64,000 bases of DNA from contig NZ_CP029479.1 in assembly GCF_003150835.1 (NCBI RefSeq), positions 1,426,001 to 1,490,000 of the forward strand, given 5' to 3'. This DNA is from Phenylobacterium parvum. GTDB lineage: Bacteria > Pseudomonadota > Alphaproteobacteria > Caulobacterales > Caulobacteraceae. Shown here in pieces: positions 1 to 11,091 of this stretch (the stretch's first letter is position 1; each line of letters starts with the position of its first letter). Below the pieces are notes generated by a model. The model searched no databases and had not been told where the DNA came from. It worked only from the letters and a program-made list of their open reading frames with translations. The translations under genes and the position numbers were made by a program.

Positions 1-17
1 TGTCGCTTCGGAGAGAC

Positions 18-200
18 CTAGTCTTCCTTGGGCGTGATGACCTGGCGGCCCTTGTACATGCCGGTCTTCAGGTCGATGTGGTGCGGACGCTTCAGCTCGC
101 CGGTTTCCTTGTCCTCGACGTAGCTGTTGGCCCCCAGGGCGTGGTGCGAGCGACGCATGTTGCGGCGCGAGGGGGAGGTTTTTCGCTTCGGAACGGCCAC
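18..200 (-). CDS. rpmF: 50S ribosomal protein L32
   Basis: This is the 60-residue large-subunit ribosomal protein bL32. The N-terminus [19 protein letters not shown] is the family signature: a lysine/arginine-rich rRNA-binding tail with a conserved Ser-Arg-Arg-Asn-Met-Arg-Arg-Ser run. The four-cysteine zinc knuckle of some L32 proteins is absent, so this is the cysteine-free form. The reading frame stays open upstream to 293, but the family length and N-terminus require the GTG at 198-200. An AGAGAGAG purine run precedes it at a short distance. The gene appears to be monocistronic, with a promoter-like sequence at 265-293. Identification is secure; the GTG start is inferred from homology. Confidence 0.95.
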   Translation of the reverse strand: MAVPKRKTSPSRRNMRRSHHALGANSYVEDKETGELKRPHHIDLKTGMYKGRQVITPKED

Positions 201-264
201 GGGAGACTCTCTCTGGCGGACAAGGGAAGGACGGCCACGGTGACGGGGCGCGTCGGGGTGCGCG

Positions 265-293
265 CTTATGCCCCAATCGTAGAAGGGTTTCAA
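265..293 (-). promoter_or_regulatory. Candidate rpmF promoter
   Basis: Read on the minus strand, TTGAAA (288-293) is separated by 17 bases from CATAAG (265-270). The rpmF start codon follows about 65 bases downstream. The match to the housekeeping sigma factor consensus is good for a GC-rich alphaproteobacterium. It is a sequence match only. Confidence 0.45.
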
Positions 294-364
294 GCCGGGC
301 AGAAGAGACCCAAGTAGAGAGGCGGTCTGATCCCTGAAGGACAGATGCCCACCCGAGAGTCGCG

Positions 365-1474
365 ATGAACCCTGACCGCCGACGCCTGCTCCCCCTGCCC
401 CTCGCCGGCCTGCTGGCCGCCTGCACGCCAGGCGGCGCCCGGGCGACGGCGCCGGAAGGCTCGCTTCTCCGGCTGGCCGAGGAGGGCGGCGTCCCGGCCC
501 TGGGCGGCGTGGTAGTGGGACGCGAGGGGGTGATCCACCTGGAGGTCGCCGGCGTGCGGCGGGCCGGAAGCCGCGATCCGGTCCAGACCGGGGACGCCTG
601 GCACCTGGGGTCCAACACCAAGGCCATGACCGCCATGCTCTATGGCCAGGCGGTCGAGGCAGGCAAGGCGCGCTGGGACTCGTCCCTCGGAGAGCTGTTC
701 CCCAGCCTCGGGATGAACGCCGCCTGGTCGAAGACCCCGATCGATGCGGTCATGGAGCACCGCGCAGGCCTTTCGGACGCAGGCGTGATCGACACGCGGT
801 GGTTATTCACCGCCCGGTCCGACGACAGGAGCCTGCCGGAGCAGCGGATGGCCATGGTGGCGAAGGCCCTTTCCGAGCCGCCCAGGGGAACCCCCGGCGT
901 GTTCGCCTACGCAAACATGAACTACATCCTGGCTGGGGCGGCCCTGGAGCGCATTGAGGGGAAGCCCTGGGAAGACGTCATCCGGGAGGGGCTCTTCAAG
1001 CCCCTGGGCCTGGCTTCGGCGGGCTTCGGCGCGCCCGCCGGGGACCAGCCCCAGGGACACGTGCGCCTCGGCCCCCTGCCCGCGCGTCCCGCCGGGGAGG
1101 GAAAAAGGGCCGACAACCCGGCCGCCATGGCGCCCGCTGGCGGGGTCCACATGGCCCTGGCCGACTATGCCCGCTTCCTGAGCCTGTTCCTGAAGGCGGG
1201 CGATGGCCTGGTCTCCCCGGCGACCCTCGCTCGCCTCACCACGCCGCCGCCAGGCGGAGACTACGCCCTGGGCTGGACCGTGACCGAGGGGCGAGCCTGG
1301 GCGCAGGGACCTGTCCTGGGGCATGAGGGCTCGAACACCCTCTGGCACGCCGTCGCCCAAGTGGCCCCAGGTCGGGGACTGGCCTTCGCGACCGTCAGCA
1401 ACCTGTGGTCACAGGACAAGGAGCCCGCTCCCATCCGGCTTCTGAAGCGCCTACGAAGGCAGTACGCCCCCTGA
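365..1474 (+). CDS. Serine hydrolase, beta-lactamase class C / penicillin-binding-protein family, predicted lipoprotein
   Basis: This 369-residue protein belongs to the serine beta-lactamase-like superfamily (AmpC/esterase/DD-peptidase type). The nucleophile motif S83-N-T-K86 (SxxK), the second motif Y182-A-N184 (YxN) and the third motif H320-E-G322 (HxG, the KTG equivalent) are all present in the right order and spacing. The N-terminus has two or three arginines, a short hydrophobic run and LLAAC with Cys20, so it reads as a lipoprotein signal that would anchor the enzyme in the envelope. The substrate cannot be told from sequence: peptidoglycan peptides, esters or amides are all possible, and a true resistance lactamase is less likely. 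The gene stands alone and converges on pyrG with a gap of only 9 bases. Confidence 0.85.
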   Translation: MNPDRRRLLPLPLAGLLAACTPGGARATAPEGSLLRLAEEGGVPALGGVVVGREGVIHLEVAGVRRAGSRDPVQTGDAWHLGSNTKAMTAMLYGQAVEAGKARWDSSLGELFPSLGMNAAWSKTPIDAVMEHRAGLSDAGVIDTRWLFTARSDDRSLPEQRMAMVAKALSEPPRGTPGVFAYANMNYILAGAALERIEGKPWEDVIREGLFKPLGLASAGFGAPAGDQPQGHVRLGPLPARPAGEGKRADNPAAMAPAGGVHMALADYARFLSLFLKAGDGLVSPATLARLTTPPPGGDYALGWTVTEGRAWAQGPVLGHEGSNTLWHAVAQVAPGRGLAFATVSNLWSQDKEPAPIRLLKRLRRQYAP

Positions 1475-1483
1475 ACCCCGGCC

Positions 1484-3175
<1,692 letters not shown>

Positions 3176-3192
3176 TCACCTGTGGATGACCG

Positions 3193-3645
3193 CTACTTGC
3201 CGGCCGGCGGCGCGGGCTGGGCGGGCGCCGCCTGGCCTGCCGGCGCGGCCGGAACCGGGCCGCCGAAGGGGTCGGCCAGGCTGGGCCGGGGCGCCTCGAA
3301 CGGGGCCGTAGCCGGGGCCGTGGGAGGCGCGGCCGGAGCCTGCTGCTGTTGCTGTTGACGCTTGAGGGCCTCGGGCGACAGGGACTCGACCTTCACCCGA
3401 TCGACGACGGAGGTGTCGGCCTTCTCACGCCCGGTGACCAGGGTCAGGGCGAGGCTGAGGATGAAGAAGGCGGTTCCCAGCCCCCAGGTGAGCCGGGTCA
3501 GGAGATCGCCGGCGCCGCGGGCGGTCATGAAGCCCGTGGGCCCGCCGCCCATGCCCAGGGCGCCGCCCTCGGACCGCTGCAGCAGGACCACGCCTGCAAG
3601 GCAGACGCTGACGATGATGTGGAGGGTGAGCAGGAGCCCGAGCAT
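3193..3645 (-). CDS. secG: Preprotein translocase subunit SecG
   Basis: SecG is the small non-essential subunit of the SecYEG inner-membrane translocon. The 150-residue protein shows the family layout: a first membrane helix (residues about 2-22, followed by LLQRSEGGALGMGGG), a cytoplasmic glycine-rich loop containing the conserved Q-RSEGGALG core, and a second helix around residues 50-70. The remaining half is a low-complexity cytoplasmic tail rich in Pro, Ala and Gln, including a run of six glutamines near residue 100. That makes it longer than the roughly 110 residues of the enterobacterial protein. Such tails are usual in alphaproteobacterial SecG, so no special role is inferred. It precedes pyrG. 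Confidence 0.93.
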   Translation of the reverse strand: MLGLLLTLHIIVSVCLAGVVLLQRSEGGALGMGGGPTGFMTARGAGDLLTRLTWGLGTAFFILSLALTLVTGREKADTSVVDRVKVESLSPEALKRQQQQQQAPAAPPTAPATAPFEAPRPSLADPFGGPVPAAPAGQAAPAQPAPPAGK

Positions 3646-3690
3646 GAAGGAACCGCTGGATCAGGCCGAAAGGTGGCCGGGAAGTCGGCT

Positions 3691-3719
3691 CATCTAGCAT
3701 CGGCGCCGCCCGGTTTCCA
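3691..3719 (-). promoter_or_regulatory. Candidate secG promoter
   Basis: On the minus strand TGGAAA (3714-3719) lies 17 bases from TAGATG (3691-3696), the latter preceded by GC to give GCTAGATG. That resembles the Caulobacter -10 consensus GCTANAWC. The secG start is 46 bases further on. The -35 element is imperfect. Confidence 0.35.
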
Positions 3720-3769
3720 GTCCGCCGCGGCGAAAGGCCCGCCGGCCCCTCCCCCGCCCCCGGTCCGGC

Positions 3770-4507
<738 letters not shown>

Positions 4508-4579
4508 CGCGATCCTCCGACGCTTTCGTCCCGTTCCGGGGCGGATACGACAGGCGCGGGCGGCTGTCACCCATGCGGC

Positions 4580-4595
4580 GCCGGCCCGGGCCGGC
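4580..4595. repeat. 16-bp perfect palindrome between tpiA and ppiD
   Basis: GCCGGCCCGGGCCGGC is its own reverse complement over all 16 bases. It directly abuts the TTGCTC that I propose as the ppiD -35 element and lies in the leader region of tpiA on the other strand. It could be an operator or a cruciform. GC-rich palindromes of this size do arise by chance in such genomes, so function is not established. Confidence 0.6.
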
Positions 4596-4624
4596 TTGCT
4601 CCACCGCCTTCGGACCCTCTATAC
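4596..4624 (+). promoter_or_regulatory. Candidate ppiD-trpE promoter
   Basis: TTGCTC (4596-4601) and CTATAC (4619-4624) are separated by 17 bases and lie 44 bases upstream of the ppiD start codon. This is the only good hexamer pair in the gap. The match is by eye only. Confidence 0.4.
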
Positions 4625-4667
4625 CCAGCCGTGCAATGCGCCCGGTTCGCGGGCCTGGAAGGAATTC

Positions 4668-6614
4668 ATGCTCGCCGTCATCCGCGCCTTCGCAAAGTCC
4701 TGGGTCGCCGCCGTCCTGATCGGCCTGCTGATCATCAGTTTCGCGGTCTTCGGCGTCAGTGACGTCTTCAGCACCCGAGCGAGCCAGGACGTGGTCAAGG
4801 CGGGCGGGCGCGCCATCACCCCGGCGGAGTTCCGGACCGAGTGGGACCGCGCCAAGCAGAACATCGAGCAGCAGTCCGGCCAGCAGATCAGCAACGAGGT
4901 GGCGGTGGAGAACCGTCTGGACGTGCGGGTCCTGGAGATGCTGGCGGACCGGGAGTCCATGGCCGCGCTGATCGACAAGATCGGCCTGCGGCCGGCTGAC
5001 GCCCTAGTGACGCGGGAGATCCAGCAGATCCCCAACTTCTTCGACCCGATCTCGGGCCGCTTCGACAAGCGGCTCTACGAGGAGACCCTGGGACGGGCCA
5101 ACCTGACCCCGGCGCGCTTCGAGCGCAGCGTGCGCGACGACATCGCCCAGTCGCATCTGGCCTCGGGCCTGGTGGACGGCCTTCGCCCGCCGAGGGCCTT
5201 TGGGGCGCTGGCGGTGGTGTTCGCCCAGGAGTCCCGCGAGGTCTCGGTGTTCAGCGTCGGCCCGGGCTCCGTCGAGGTCCCCGCCCGGCCCACCGACGCC
5301 CAGCTGAACGACTTCATGAAGGCCAACTCCGAGCGGCTCATGCGTCCCGAGTTCCGAGTGCTCAGCGTCGTCCGCTTCAGCTCCGCCATGGTGGCCGGCC
5401 AGGTGAAGGTGTCCGAGGCCGACATCCGCAAGCAGTTCGACTTCCGCAAGGACGCCCTGAACCGGCCGGAGACGCGGTCCCTCGTGCAGATCGCGGCCAA
5501 GGACGCCGCGCTCGCCCGCGGCCTGGCGGAGCGCCTGGGCAAGGGCGAGGCCCCGCAGGCCGTCGCACGCTCGGCAGGGGTGGAGCCGGTGCTCTACGCC
5601 GACAAGCCCAGGACCGCCGTGGTGGACAGCAAGGTGGGCGAGGCCGCCTTCGCCATGGCCAATGGCGAGGTCCGCGTGGTCCAGGGCGACCTGGGCCTGG
5701 CGGTGGTCAAGGTGACCGGCGTCACGCCCGGCCGGGTGGTGACCCTGGACGAAGTGCGCCCCATGCTGGAGGCCGAGGCCAGGAAGACCGCGGCGGCCGA
5801 GAAGGTCTATGAAATCAGCCAAGCCTACGACGACGCCCACGCCGGCGGCGCCAACCTGGATGAAGCGGCCGCCAAGGCCGGCGTGCCTGTCACGACCCTG
5901 GGGCCCGTCGCCGAACAGGGTTTTGACCAGACGGGCCAGCCCATCGCGGGCCTGTCCGCCCGCCTGGTGCAGACGGCCTTCCGCCTGCCCGAGGGCGGGG
6001 AGAGCCAGATCGAGGAAGAGGGCCAGGGAGAGTCCTTCGTGGTCCGGGTCGACAAGATCATCCCGCGGTCGCTACCGCCGCTGGCCGAGGTGCGCCAGCC
6101 CCTCACCCAGGCCTGGATGAGCCAGGAGATGACCAAGCGCCTGCGCGCCAAGGCCGACGCCCTGGCCGGGCGCGTGCGCAAGGGCGAGGACATCACCGCC
6201 GTCGCCGCCTCCATCGGGACCCGTCCGGAAAAGATCCCGGGCCTCACCCGCCAGGGCGCCGGACAGGGAGGCCCGCTGTCGCAGGAGGGCTTCGCCCAGG
6301 CCTTCAGCGCCGGCAGCGGCGGCGTCTTCGTGGCCCCGGCCCCCGGCGCCTTCGCCCTGATGGTCGGCAAGGTCGACCGGATCTCGCCCCCGGCCGTCGC
6401 CGAGAACGCCCGCGCCGTCGAGCAGGTCCGTCCCCAGCTGGGCATGACCCTGTTCAACGAGATCGGCGCCCAGATGCCCCGCTACGCCCGTTCCGTCCTG
6501 AAGGTGCGCACCGACCCCGAGCTGGCCCGCCAGACCCTGGGCGTCGAGGCCCCCAAGCCGGGCGCGGCCAAGGACGGCGAGGCCAAGGGCGGAAAAGAGG
6601 CCGCGGGCAAGTGA
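4668..6614 (+). CDS. ppiD: SurA/PpiD-type peptidylprolyl isomerase, membrane anchored
   Basis: PpiD-type periplasmic folding factors sit on the inner membrane near the Sec translocon and assist emerging outer-membrane and secreted proteins. The 648-residue product begins with a short cytoplasmic tail and one transmembrane helix (about residues 10-32, ending VFGVSDVF), then a SurA_N-like helical chaperone region. A parvulin-like PPIase domain occupies roughly residues 255-370, and a second helical or degenerate parvulin region follows. The tail is rich in Lys, Gly and Ala. A longer frame begins at 4290, but the ATG at 4668 has an AAGGAA ribosome-binding site and begins the recognisable anchor. 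Its stop overlaps the trpE GTG start, so the two genes are translationally coupled, an arrangement known in alphaproteobacteria. Confidence 0.9.
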   Translation: MLAVIRAFAKSWVAAVLIGLLIISFAVFGVSDVFSTRASQDVVKAGGRAITPAEFRTEWDRAKQNIEQQSGQQISNEVAVENRLDVRVLEMLADRESMAALIDKIGLRPADALVTREIQQIPNFFDPISGRFDKRLYEETLGRANLTPARFERSVRDDIAQSHLASGLVDGLRPPRAFGALAVVFAQESREVSVFSVGPGSVEVPARPTDAQLNDFMKANSERLMRPEFRVLSVVRFSSAMVAGQVKVSEADIRKQFDFRKDALNRPETRSLVQIAAKDAALARGLAERLGKGEAPQAVARSAGVEPVLYADKPRTAVVDSKVGEAAFAMANGEVRVVQGDLGLAVVKVTGVTPGRVVTLDEVRPMLEAEARKTAAAEKVYEISQAYDDAHAGGANLDEAAAKAGVPVTTLGPVAEQGFDQTGQPIAGLSARLVQTAFRLPEGGESQIEEEGQGESFVVRVDKIIPRSLPPLAEVRQPLTQAWMSQEMTKRLRAKADALAGRVRKGEDITAVAASIGTRPEKIPGLTRQGAGQGGPLSQEGFAQAFSAGSGGVFVAPAPGAFALMVGKVDRISPPAVAENARAVEQVRPQLGMTLFNEIGAQMPRYARSVLKVRTDPELARQTLGVEAPKPGAAKDGEAKGGKEAAGK

Positions 6615-8143
6615 CCCTCGAACCCGGATTTGCGGCCTTTGCGGACACCTACGCCGCCGGTCGCGCCCAGGTCGTCTGGACCCGGCTGATCGACGATCTC
6701 GAGAATCCGGTCTCGGCCTACCTGAAGATCGGAAACGGCCACCCCTACGCCTTCCTGTTCGAGAGCGTGGAGGGCGGCGCCTGGCGCGGGCGCTATTCGG
6801 TGATCGCCCTCAGGCCCGACCTTGTCTGGCGCTGCCGCGGCGACCAGGCCGAGATCGCCGAGGGCGCGGACATCGCCGCCGGACGCTTCACCCCCCAGCC
6901 GGGCGGCGCGCTGGACTCCCTCCGCGACCTGGTGGCCGCCTCGCGCCTGGACCTGCCCCCCGGCCTGCCGCCCATGACCGCCGGGGTGTTCGGCGCCGTG
7001 GGCTACGACATGATCCGGCTGGTGGAGCGCCTGCCGGACGTCAATCCTGACACGCTGGACCTGCCGGACGCCGTCATGATCCGCCCCTCCGTGGTGGCGG
7101 TCTTCGACGGCATCGCCCAGGAGATCCTGCTGGCCACGACCGTCCGCCCTGGAACCCTGACCGCCGAGGCCGCCTGGGCCGCCGCCGGTGACCGGCTGGC
7201 GGCCATCCGTTCCGACCTGACTGCGCCGACGCCGCTGCCCACCGGCGCCGCCGCCCCCGAGCCGGACCGCTTCACCACCCCTGTCAGCCGCGAGGACTAC
7301 CGGACGGTGGTCGACCGGGCGAAGACCTACATCGCCGCCGGCGACATCTTCCAGGTCGTGCCGAGCCACCGGTTCCGGGCGCCCTTCCCGCACGATCCCT
7401 TCGCCCTCTACCGCTCGCTGCGGCGGACCAATCCCTCGCCCTTCCTGTTCTACCTGAACTTCGGCGACTTCCAGCTGGCCGGCTCCTCGCCGGAGATCCT
7501 GGTGCGGCTGAGGGACGGCAAGATCACCATCCGGCCGATCGCCGGCACCCGTCCGCGCGGCGCGACGCCGGAGGAGGACCTGGCCCTCGAGGCCGAGCTC
7601 ATCGCCGACCCCAAGGAGCGGGCCGAGCACCTGATGCTTCTGGACCTGGGCCGCAACGACGTGGGCCGGGTGGCCATGCTCAACGCCGCCGGCGCCAATG
7701 CGCCCGCGCCGCGGGCGGCAGGCCCGCATGTGCGGGTCACGGCGAGCTTCTTCGTCGAGCGCTACAGCCACGTCATGCACCTGGTCTCCAATGTCGAGGG
7801 CGACGCCCCCGAGGGCCTGGACCCGGTGGACGTTCTGATGGCCGCCCTGCCCGCCGGCACCCTTTCGGGAGCGCCCAAGGTGCGGGCCATGGAGATCATC
7901 GACGAGCTGGAGCTCGAGAAGCGCGGCATCGCCTACGCCGGGGCCGTGGGATACTTCGGGGCTGACGGCTCGGTGGACACCTGCATCGTCCTGCGCACCG
8001 CCTGCTTCAAGGACGGGACCATGTACATCCAGGCCGGCGGAGGGGTCGTGGCCGACAGCGACGCCGACGCCGAGTACGACGAGACCCTGCACAAGGCCCG
8101 GGCCCTGCGCCGGGCTGCAGAGGAGGCCTGGCGCTTCGTCTGA
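6611..8143 (+). CDS. trpE: Anthranilate synthase component I
   Basis: TrpE converts chorismate to anthranilate with ammonia supplied by TrpG, the first step of tryptophan synthesis. The 510-residue protein has the N-terminal regulatory domain with FESVEGGAWRGRYS around residue 50, near the usual tryptophan feedback site. The chorismate-binding domain carries PIAGTRPRGA, LLDLGRNDVGRVA, GAVGYFGADGS and YIQAGGGVVADSD. It starts with GTG inside the ppiD stop (GTGA overlap). Unlike the compact trp operons of enterics, trpE is separated from trpGDC by a DUF481 gene and a small antisense gene, so the two parts probably have separate promoters. No leader-peptide attenuator was seen. Confidence 0.97.
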   Translation: MTLEPGFAAFADTYAAGRAQVVWTRLIDDLENPVSAYLKIGNGHPYAFLFESVEGGAWRGRYSVIALRPDLVWRCRGDQAEIAEGADIAAGRFTPQPGGALDSLRDLVAASRLDLPPGLPPMTAGVFGAVGYDMIRLVERLPDVNPDTLDLPDAVMIRPSVVAVFDGIAQEILLATTVRPGTLTAEAAWAAAGDRLAAIRSDLTAPTPLPTGAAAPEPDRFTTPVSREDYRTVVDRAKTYIAAGDIFQVVPSHRFRAPFPHDPFALYRSLRRTNPSPFLFYLNFGDFQLAGSSPEILVRLRDGKITIRPIAGTRPRGATPEEDLALEAELIADPKERAEHLMLLDLGRNDVGRVAMLNAAGANAPAPRAAGPHVRVTASFFVERYSHVMHLVSNVEGDAPEGLDPVDVLMAALPAGTLSGAPKVRAMEIIDELELEKRGIAYAGAVGYFGADGSVDTCIVLRTACFKDGTMYIQAGGGVVADSDADAEYDETLHKARALRRAAEEAWRFV

Positions 8144-8279
8144 GCCCCCGACCGGGCTGGACTTCGCGCCGGGGGTGATAACCTCCGGTGACTGTCGTAA
8201 AACTTCAAAGCCTCTTCCTTGCGGGGTTGCTGCGGGTCATGCCCGGGCCTCATCCGCAGGTTTACCGCTGGAGACCCCC

Positions 8280-9194
8280 ATGAAACGCCTCGCCGCCGTC
8301 GCTCTCCTGTCCCTCGCCGTCCCGGCCGTAGCCGCCGCCGAGCCGATTCCGCCCAGCATCGCCTCGATGATCGAAGCCGCCTCCAAGGACCCCGCCAAGC
8401 TCAAGGTGGTGGCCGACATCGCCAAGCAGACGAACCCGGCCTCCGCCGCCGAGATCGACGCCCGGCTGGCCGAGATCGCCGCCGCCGCCGAAGCCTCGCG
8501 GGTGGAGAAGCTGTCCCGCCAGACCTTCTTCGAAGGCTGGACCGGCCAGGGCGAGGCCGGGGGCTTCGTCTCGACCGGCAACGCCGAGGAATCCGGCCTG
8601 GCCCTCGGCCTCGGCCTCACCAAGGAGTCGCTCAGGTGGCGCCATCGCGTAGACGGCGTTGCCGACTACCGCGAAACCGACGGGGTGAAGACCAAGGAGC
8701 GCTACTTCGCCGGCTACGAGGGCAACTACAAGATCTCTGACCGGCTCTACGCCGTCGGCGCCCTGAGCTGGGAAAAGGACGTCTTCGCCGGCATCGACCG
8801 CCGGTTCAGCGAGTCCCTCGGTCTCGGCTACCGGGTGATCGACCAGAAGACCCTGCACCTCGACGTCGACGCCAGCGTCGCCGCCCGCCAGACCGAGTGG
8901 GTGCGCCCCGCGGTCGCGGTCCCGGGGAGGGACTACAGCGACTCCACCATCGGCGGCCGGGTCGGCGGACGCCTCGTCTGGGACATCAACGAGAACACCT
9001 CGCTCTCGGAGGTCGCGGTGGCCTATTTCGATGGCAATGGCCAGAGCCTGGAGTCCACCACGGCCCTGACCACCCGGCTGACCGGCTCCCTGGCGGCGCG
9101 CGCATCCTTCAACGTGCGCTACGAGTCCGATCCGCCCGTCGGCCGCGAGGAGACCGACACCACCACGCGGGCGTCGCTGGTCTATTCGTTCTGA
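8280..9194 (+). CDS. DUF481 family outer-membrane protein
   Basis: This 304-residue protein has a clear Sec signal peptide (MKRLAAVALL core, cleavage near the AAA-EP at about residue 22). A helical stretch follows to about residue 75. The rest is an amphipathic beta-rich region with regularly spaced aromatic residues, ending in RASLVYSF with a C-terminal phenylalanine typical of beta-barrel outer-membrane proteins. The segment from GWTGQGEAGGFVSTGNAEESG onward fits the DUF481 (YdiY-like, salt-induced) family. No biochemical function is established. The start at 8280 was chosen because it gives the signal peptide; the open frame extends to 8175. It sits between trpE and trpGDC without an obvious link to tryptophan. 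Confidence 0.85.
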   Translation: MKRLAAVALLSLAVPAVAAAEPIPPSIASMIEAASKDPAKLKVVADIAKQTNPASAAEIDARLAEIAAAAEASRVEKLSRQTFFEGWTGQGEAGGFVSTGNAEESGLALGLGLTKESLRWRHRVDGVADYRETDGVKTKERYFAGYEGNYKISDRLYAVGALSWEKDVFAGIDRRFSESLGLGYRVIDQKTLHLDVDASVAARQTEWVRPAVAVPGRDYSDSTIGGRVGGRLVWDINENTSLSEVAVAYFDGNGQSLESTTALTTRLTGSLAARASFNVRYESDPPVGREETDTTTRASLVYSF

Positions 9195-9243
9195 GGCACG
9201 GACGTCCTGTCCCCTCCGGAGGCGCTCGCCAAACCGGGCGTCT

Positions 9244-9423
9244 TCAGGGGGATGGAGCGAGGATGACCGCGGCGGCCAGGGCCAGGGCCGTTGCGGCGGC
9301 GAAGGCCGCGGCGGCCAGGGCGGCCCAGGCGCCATCGCGGCGCTGCGGTGTCTCAAGGAGGGCCTTGGCGCGGGCCATTTCGTCGGAGCTGACCGCCCCG
9401 GGTCGGGAATCATCCTGAGCCAT
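9244..9423 (-). CDS. Small hypothetical membrane protein (59 aa)
   Basis: The predicted product has a charged N-terminal half (residues 1-32, with SSDEMARAKALLETPQRRD) and one alanine/leucine-rich transmembrane helix (about residues 33-56). It is followed by almost nothing, so it would be a tail-anchored type protein. The ATG at 9421-9423 has a GGAGA sequence about 12 bases upstream, a rather long spacing. It runs against its neighbours, in the gap between the DUF481 gene and trpG, and ends 49 bases from the DUF481 stop. I do not recognise a family. It is plausible because the frame has a sensible hydrophobicity profile and occupies an otherwise empty gap, but it is not proven. Confidence 0.5.
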   Translation of the reverse strand: MAQDDSRPGAVSSDEMARAKALLETPQRRDGAWAALAAAAFAAATALALAAAVILAPSP

Positions 9424-9500
9424 GGGTGCAGCCTGTCTCCGGCGGGTCCCGTTGACAATCGGGCTTTCCCTCCGGCCCCGCATTCACTAGGGACAGGGCC

Positions 9501-10082
9501 ATGATCCTGGTGATCGATAACTACGACAGCTTCACCTACAACCTGGTTCACTACCTGAACGAACTGGGGGCGGAGACGCGCGTCCACCGCAATGACGACC
9601 TGAGCGCCGAGACGGCCCTCGGCCTGCGGCCCGACGCGGTCCTCCTGTCGCCCGGCCCTTGTTCGCCGGACGAGGCGGGGATCTGCCTGGACCTCCTGCG
9701 CAAGGCGCCGGATGACCTGCCCATCCTGGGCGTCTGCCTGGGACACCAGTCCATCGGCCAGGCGTTTGGCGGCCGGGTGGTCCGGGCCAAGGCCCTGATG
9801 CATGGCAAGACCAGCGCCATCCGCCACGCAGGCAAGGGCGTCTTCGCCGACCTTCCCAACCCCTTCACGGCCACCCGCTATCACAGCCTGGCGGTGGAAC
9901 AGTCCAGCCTGCCGGACGCCCTGGAGGTGACCGCCTGGACCGACGACGGCGAGATCATGGGCCTGCAGCACCGCAGCCGGCCGATCCACGGCGTCCAGTT
10001 CCACCCGGAGTCCATCGCCACCGAGGGCGGCCACAAGCTGCTGGGCAACTTCCTGGAACTGGCGGCCCGGGCCCGTGTCTGA
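9501..10082 (+). CDS. trpG: Anthranilate synthase component II (glutamine amidotransferase)
   Basis: TrpG hydrolyses glutamine and passes ammonia to TrpE. The 193-residue class I amidotransferase begins [16 protein letters not shown], carries the nucleophile Cys79 in GVCLGHQS and the catalytic His168/Glu170 in QFHPES. Length is normal for a free-standing TrpG. Because pabA is nearly identical in type, the protein could serve both anthranilate and aminodeoxychorismate synthase; its place directly before trpD argues for the tryptophan role. The trpD start overlaps its end by 8 bases. A TTGACA lies 44 bases upstream but without a convincing -10. Confidence 0.96.
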   Translation: MILVIDNYDSFTYNLVHYLNELGAETRVHRNDDLSAETALGLRPDAVLLSPGPCSPDEAGICLDLLRKAPDDLPILGVCLGHQSIGQAFGGRVVRAKALMHGKTSAIRHAGKGVFADLPNPFTATRYHSLAVEQSSLPDALEVTAWTDDGEIMGLQHRSRPIHGVQFHPESIATEGGHKLLGNFLELAARARV

Positions 10083-11091
10083 GGCCTTCCGCCCGCTGCT
10101 GGGCCGACTGGTCGCCGGGAAGGTGCTGGAGGCCGATGAAGCCGAAGCCTTCTTCGCCGCCTGCCTCAGGGGCGAGCCCTCTCCCGCCCAGGTCGGCGCG
10201 GCCCTGACGGCCCTGCGCCTTCGCGGCGAGACCCCCGGGGAGATCGCCGCCGGCGCCCGCGCAATGCGCGCCGCCGCCGTGCGCCTTGAGACCCCTTTTC
10301 CGACGCTGGACGTCTGCGGGACGGGCGGGGACGGCCTGCACACCCTGAATGTCTCCACCGCCGTGGCCTTCGTCGCGGCGGGCGGTGGGCTGAAGGTGGC
10401 CAAGCACGGCAACCGCGCCCTTTCGTCAAGGTCGGGGACCGCCGACGTCCTGGCCGCCCTGGGCGTAGACATCGAGGCCCGCCCCGACCGGCAGCTGAAA
10501 GCGTTGGAGGAGGCGGGGCTCTGCTTCCTCTTCGCCCAGGCCCACCACGGGGCCATGCGGCACGTCTCGCCCATCCGGGCCGAGCTGGGCTTCCGGACCC
10601 TGTTCAACCTGCTGGGCCCCCTGACCAACCCCGCCGGGGCCCGGCGGCAGGTGCTGGGGGTCTTTGACGCCGCCTGGCTGGAGCCGATCGCCGAGGTCCT
10701 GCGCGACCTGGGTTCCGAGCGCGCCTGGGTGGTCCACGGGCAGGGCATGGACGAACTGACCACCACCGGCGAGACCGAAGTGGTGGAGTTGAAGGACGGC
10801 GCCCTTCGGCGCTTCACGGTTCGCCCCGCCGAGGCCGGGGTCCCTGAAGGCCGCCTGGAGGACCTGGTGGGCGGCGATCCCGAGCACAACGCCAAGGCCC
10901 TGCGGGAGCTCCTGTCCGGGGCGCCGGGCGCCTACCGCCACATCGTCCTCCTGAACGCCGCCGCGGCCTTCGTCGTCGCCGACCGCGTGAAGACCCTGGC
11001 CGAGGGCGTCCGGCTGGCCGGGCAGGTGATTGACGACGGGCGCGCCCGCGGCGCCCTGGACGGACTCGTCAGGATTTCCAACGGCCGATGA
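10075..11091 (+). CDS. trpD: Anthranilate phosphoribosyltransferase
   Basis: TrpD joins anthranilate to PRPP, the second committed step of tryptophan synthesis. The 338-residue protein has the N-terminal helical part followed by the PRPP-binding motif DVCGTGGDG and the segment [17 protein letters not shown], both diagnostic of the family. A GTG start at 10075 overlaps the trpG end by 8 bases, and its own stop overlaps the trpC ATG, so trpG, trpD and trpC form one translationally coupled unit. Confidence 0.97.
   Translation: MSEAFRPLLGRLVAGKVLEADEAEAFFAACLRGEPSPAQVGAALTALRLRGETPGEIAAGARAMRAAAVRLETPFPTLDVCGTGGDGLHTLNVSTAVAFVAAGGGLKVAKHGNRALSSRSGTADVLAALGVDIEARPDRQLKALEEAGLCFLFAQAHHGAMRHVSPIRAELGFRTLFNLLGPLTNPAGARRQVLGVFDAAWLEPIAEVLRDLGSERAWVVHGQGMDELTTTGETEVVELKDGALRRFTVRPAEAGVPEGRLEDLVGGDPEHNAKALRELLSGAPGAYRHIVLLNAAAAFVVADRVKTLAEGVRLAGQVIDDGRARGALDGLVRISNGR

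Noticed and set aside
9452..9480. trpG promoter from TTGACA at 9452
   Set aside because: The -35 is perfect, but at 16-18 bases downstream there is only GC sequence and no -10.
8262..10895. 877-codon minus-strand open frame across DUF481, trpG and trpD
   Set aside because: It spans several real genes on the other strand and its sequence is Arg/Ser/Pro-rich nonsense typical of antisense frames.
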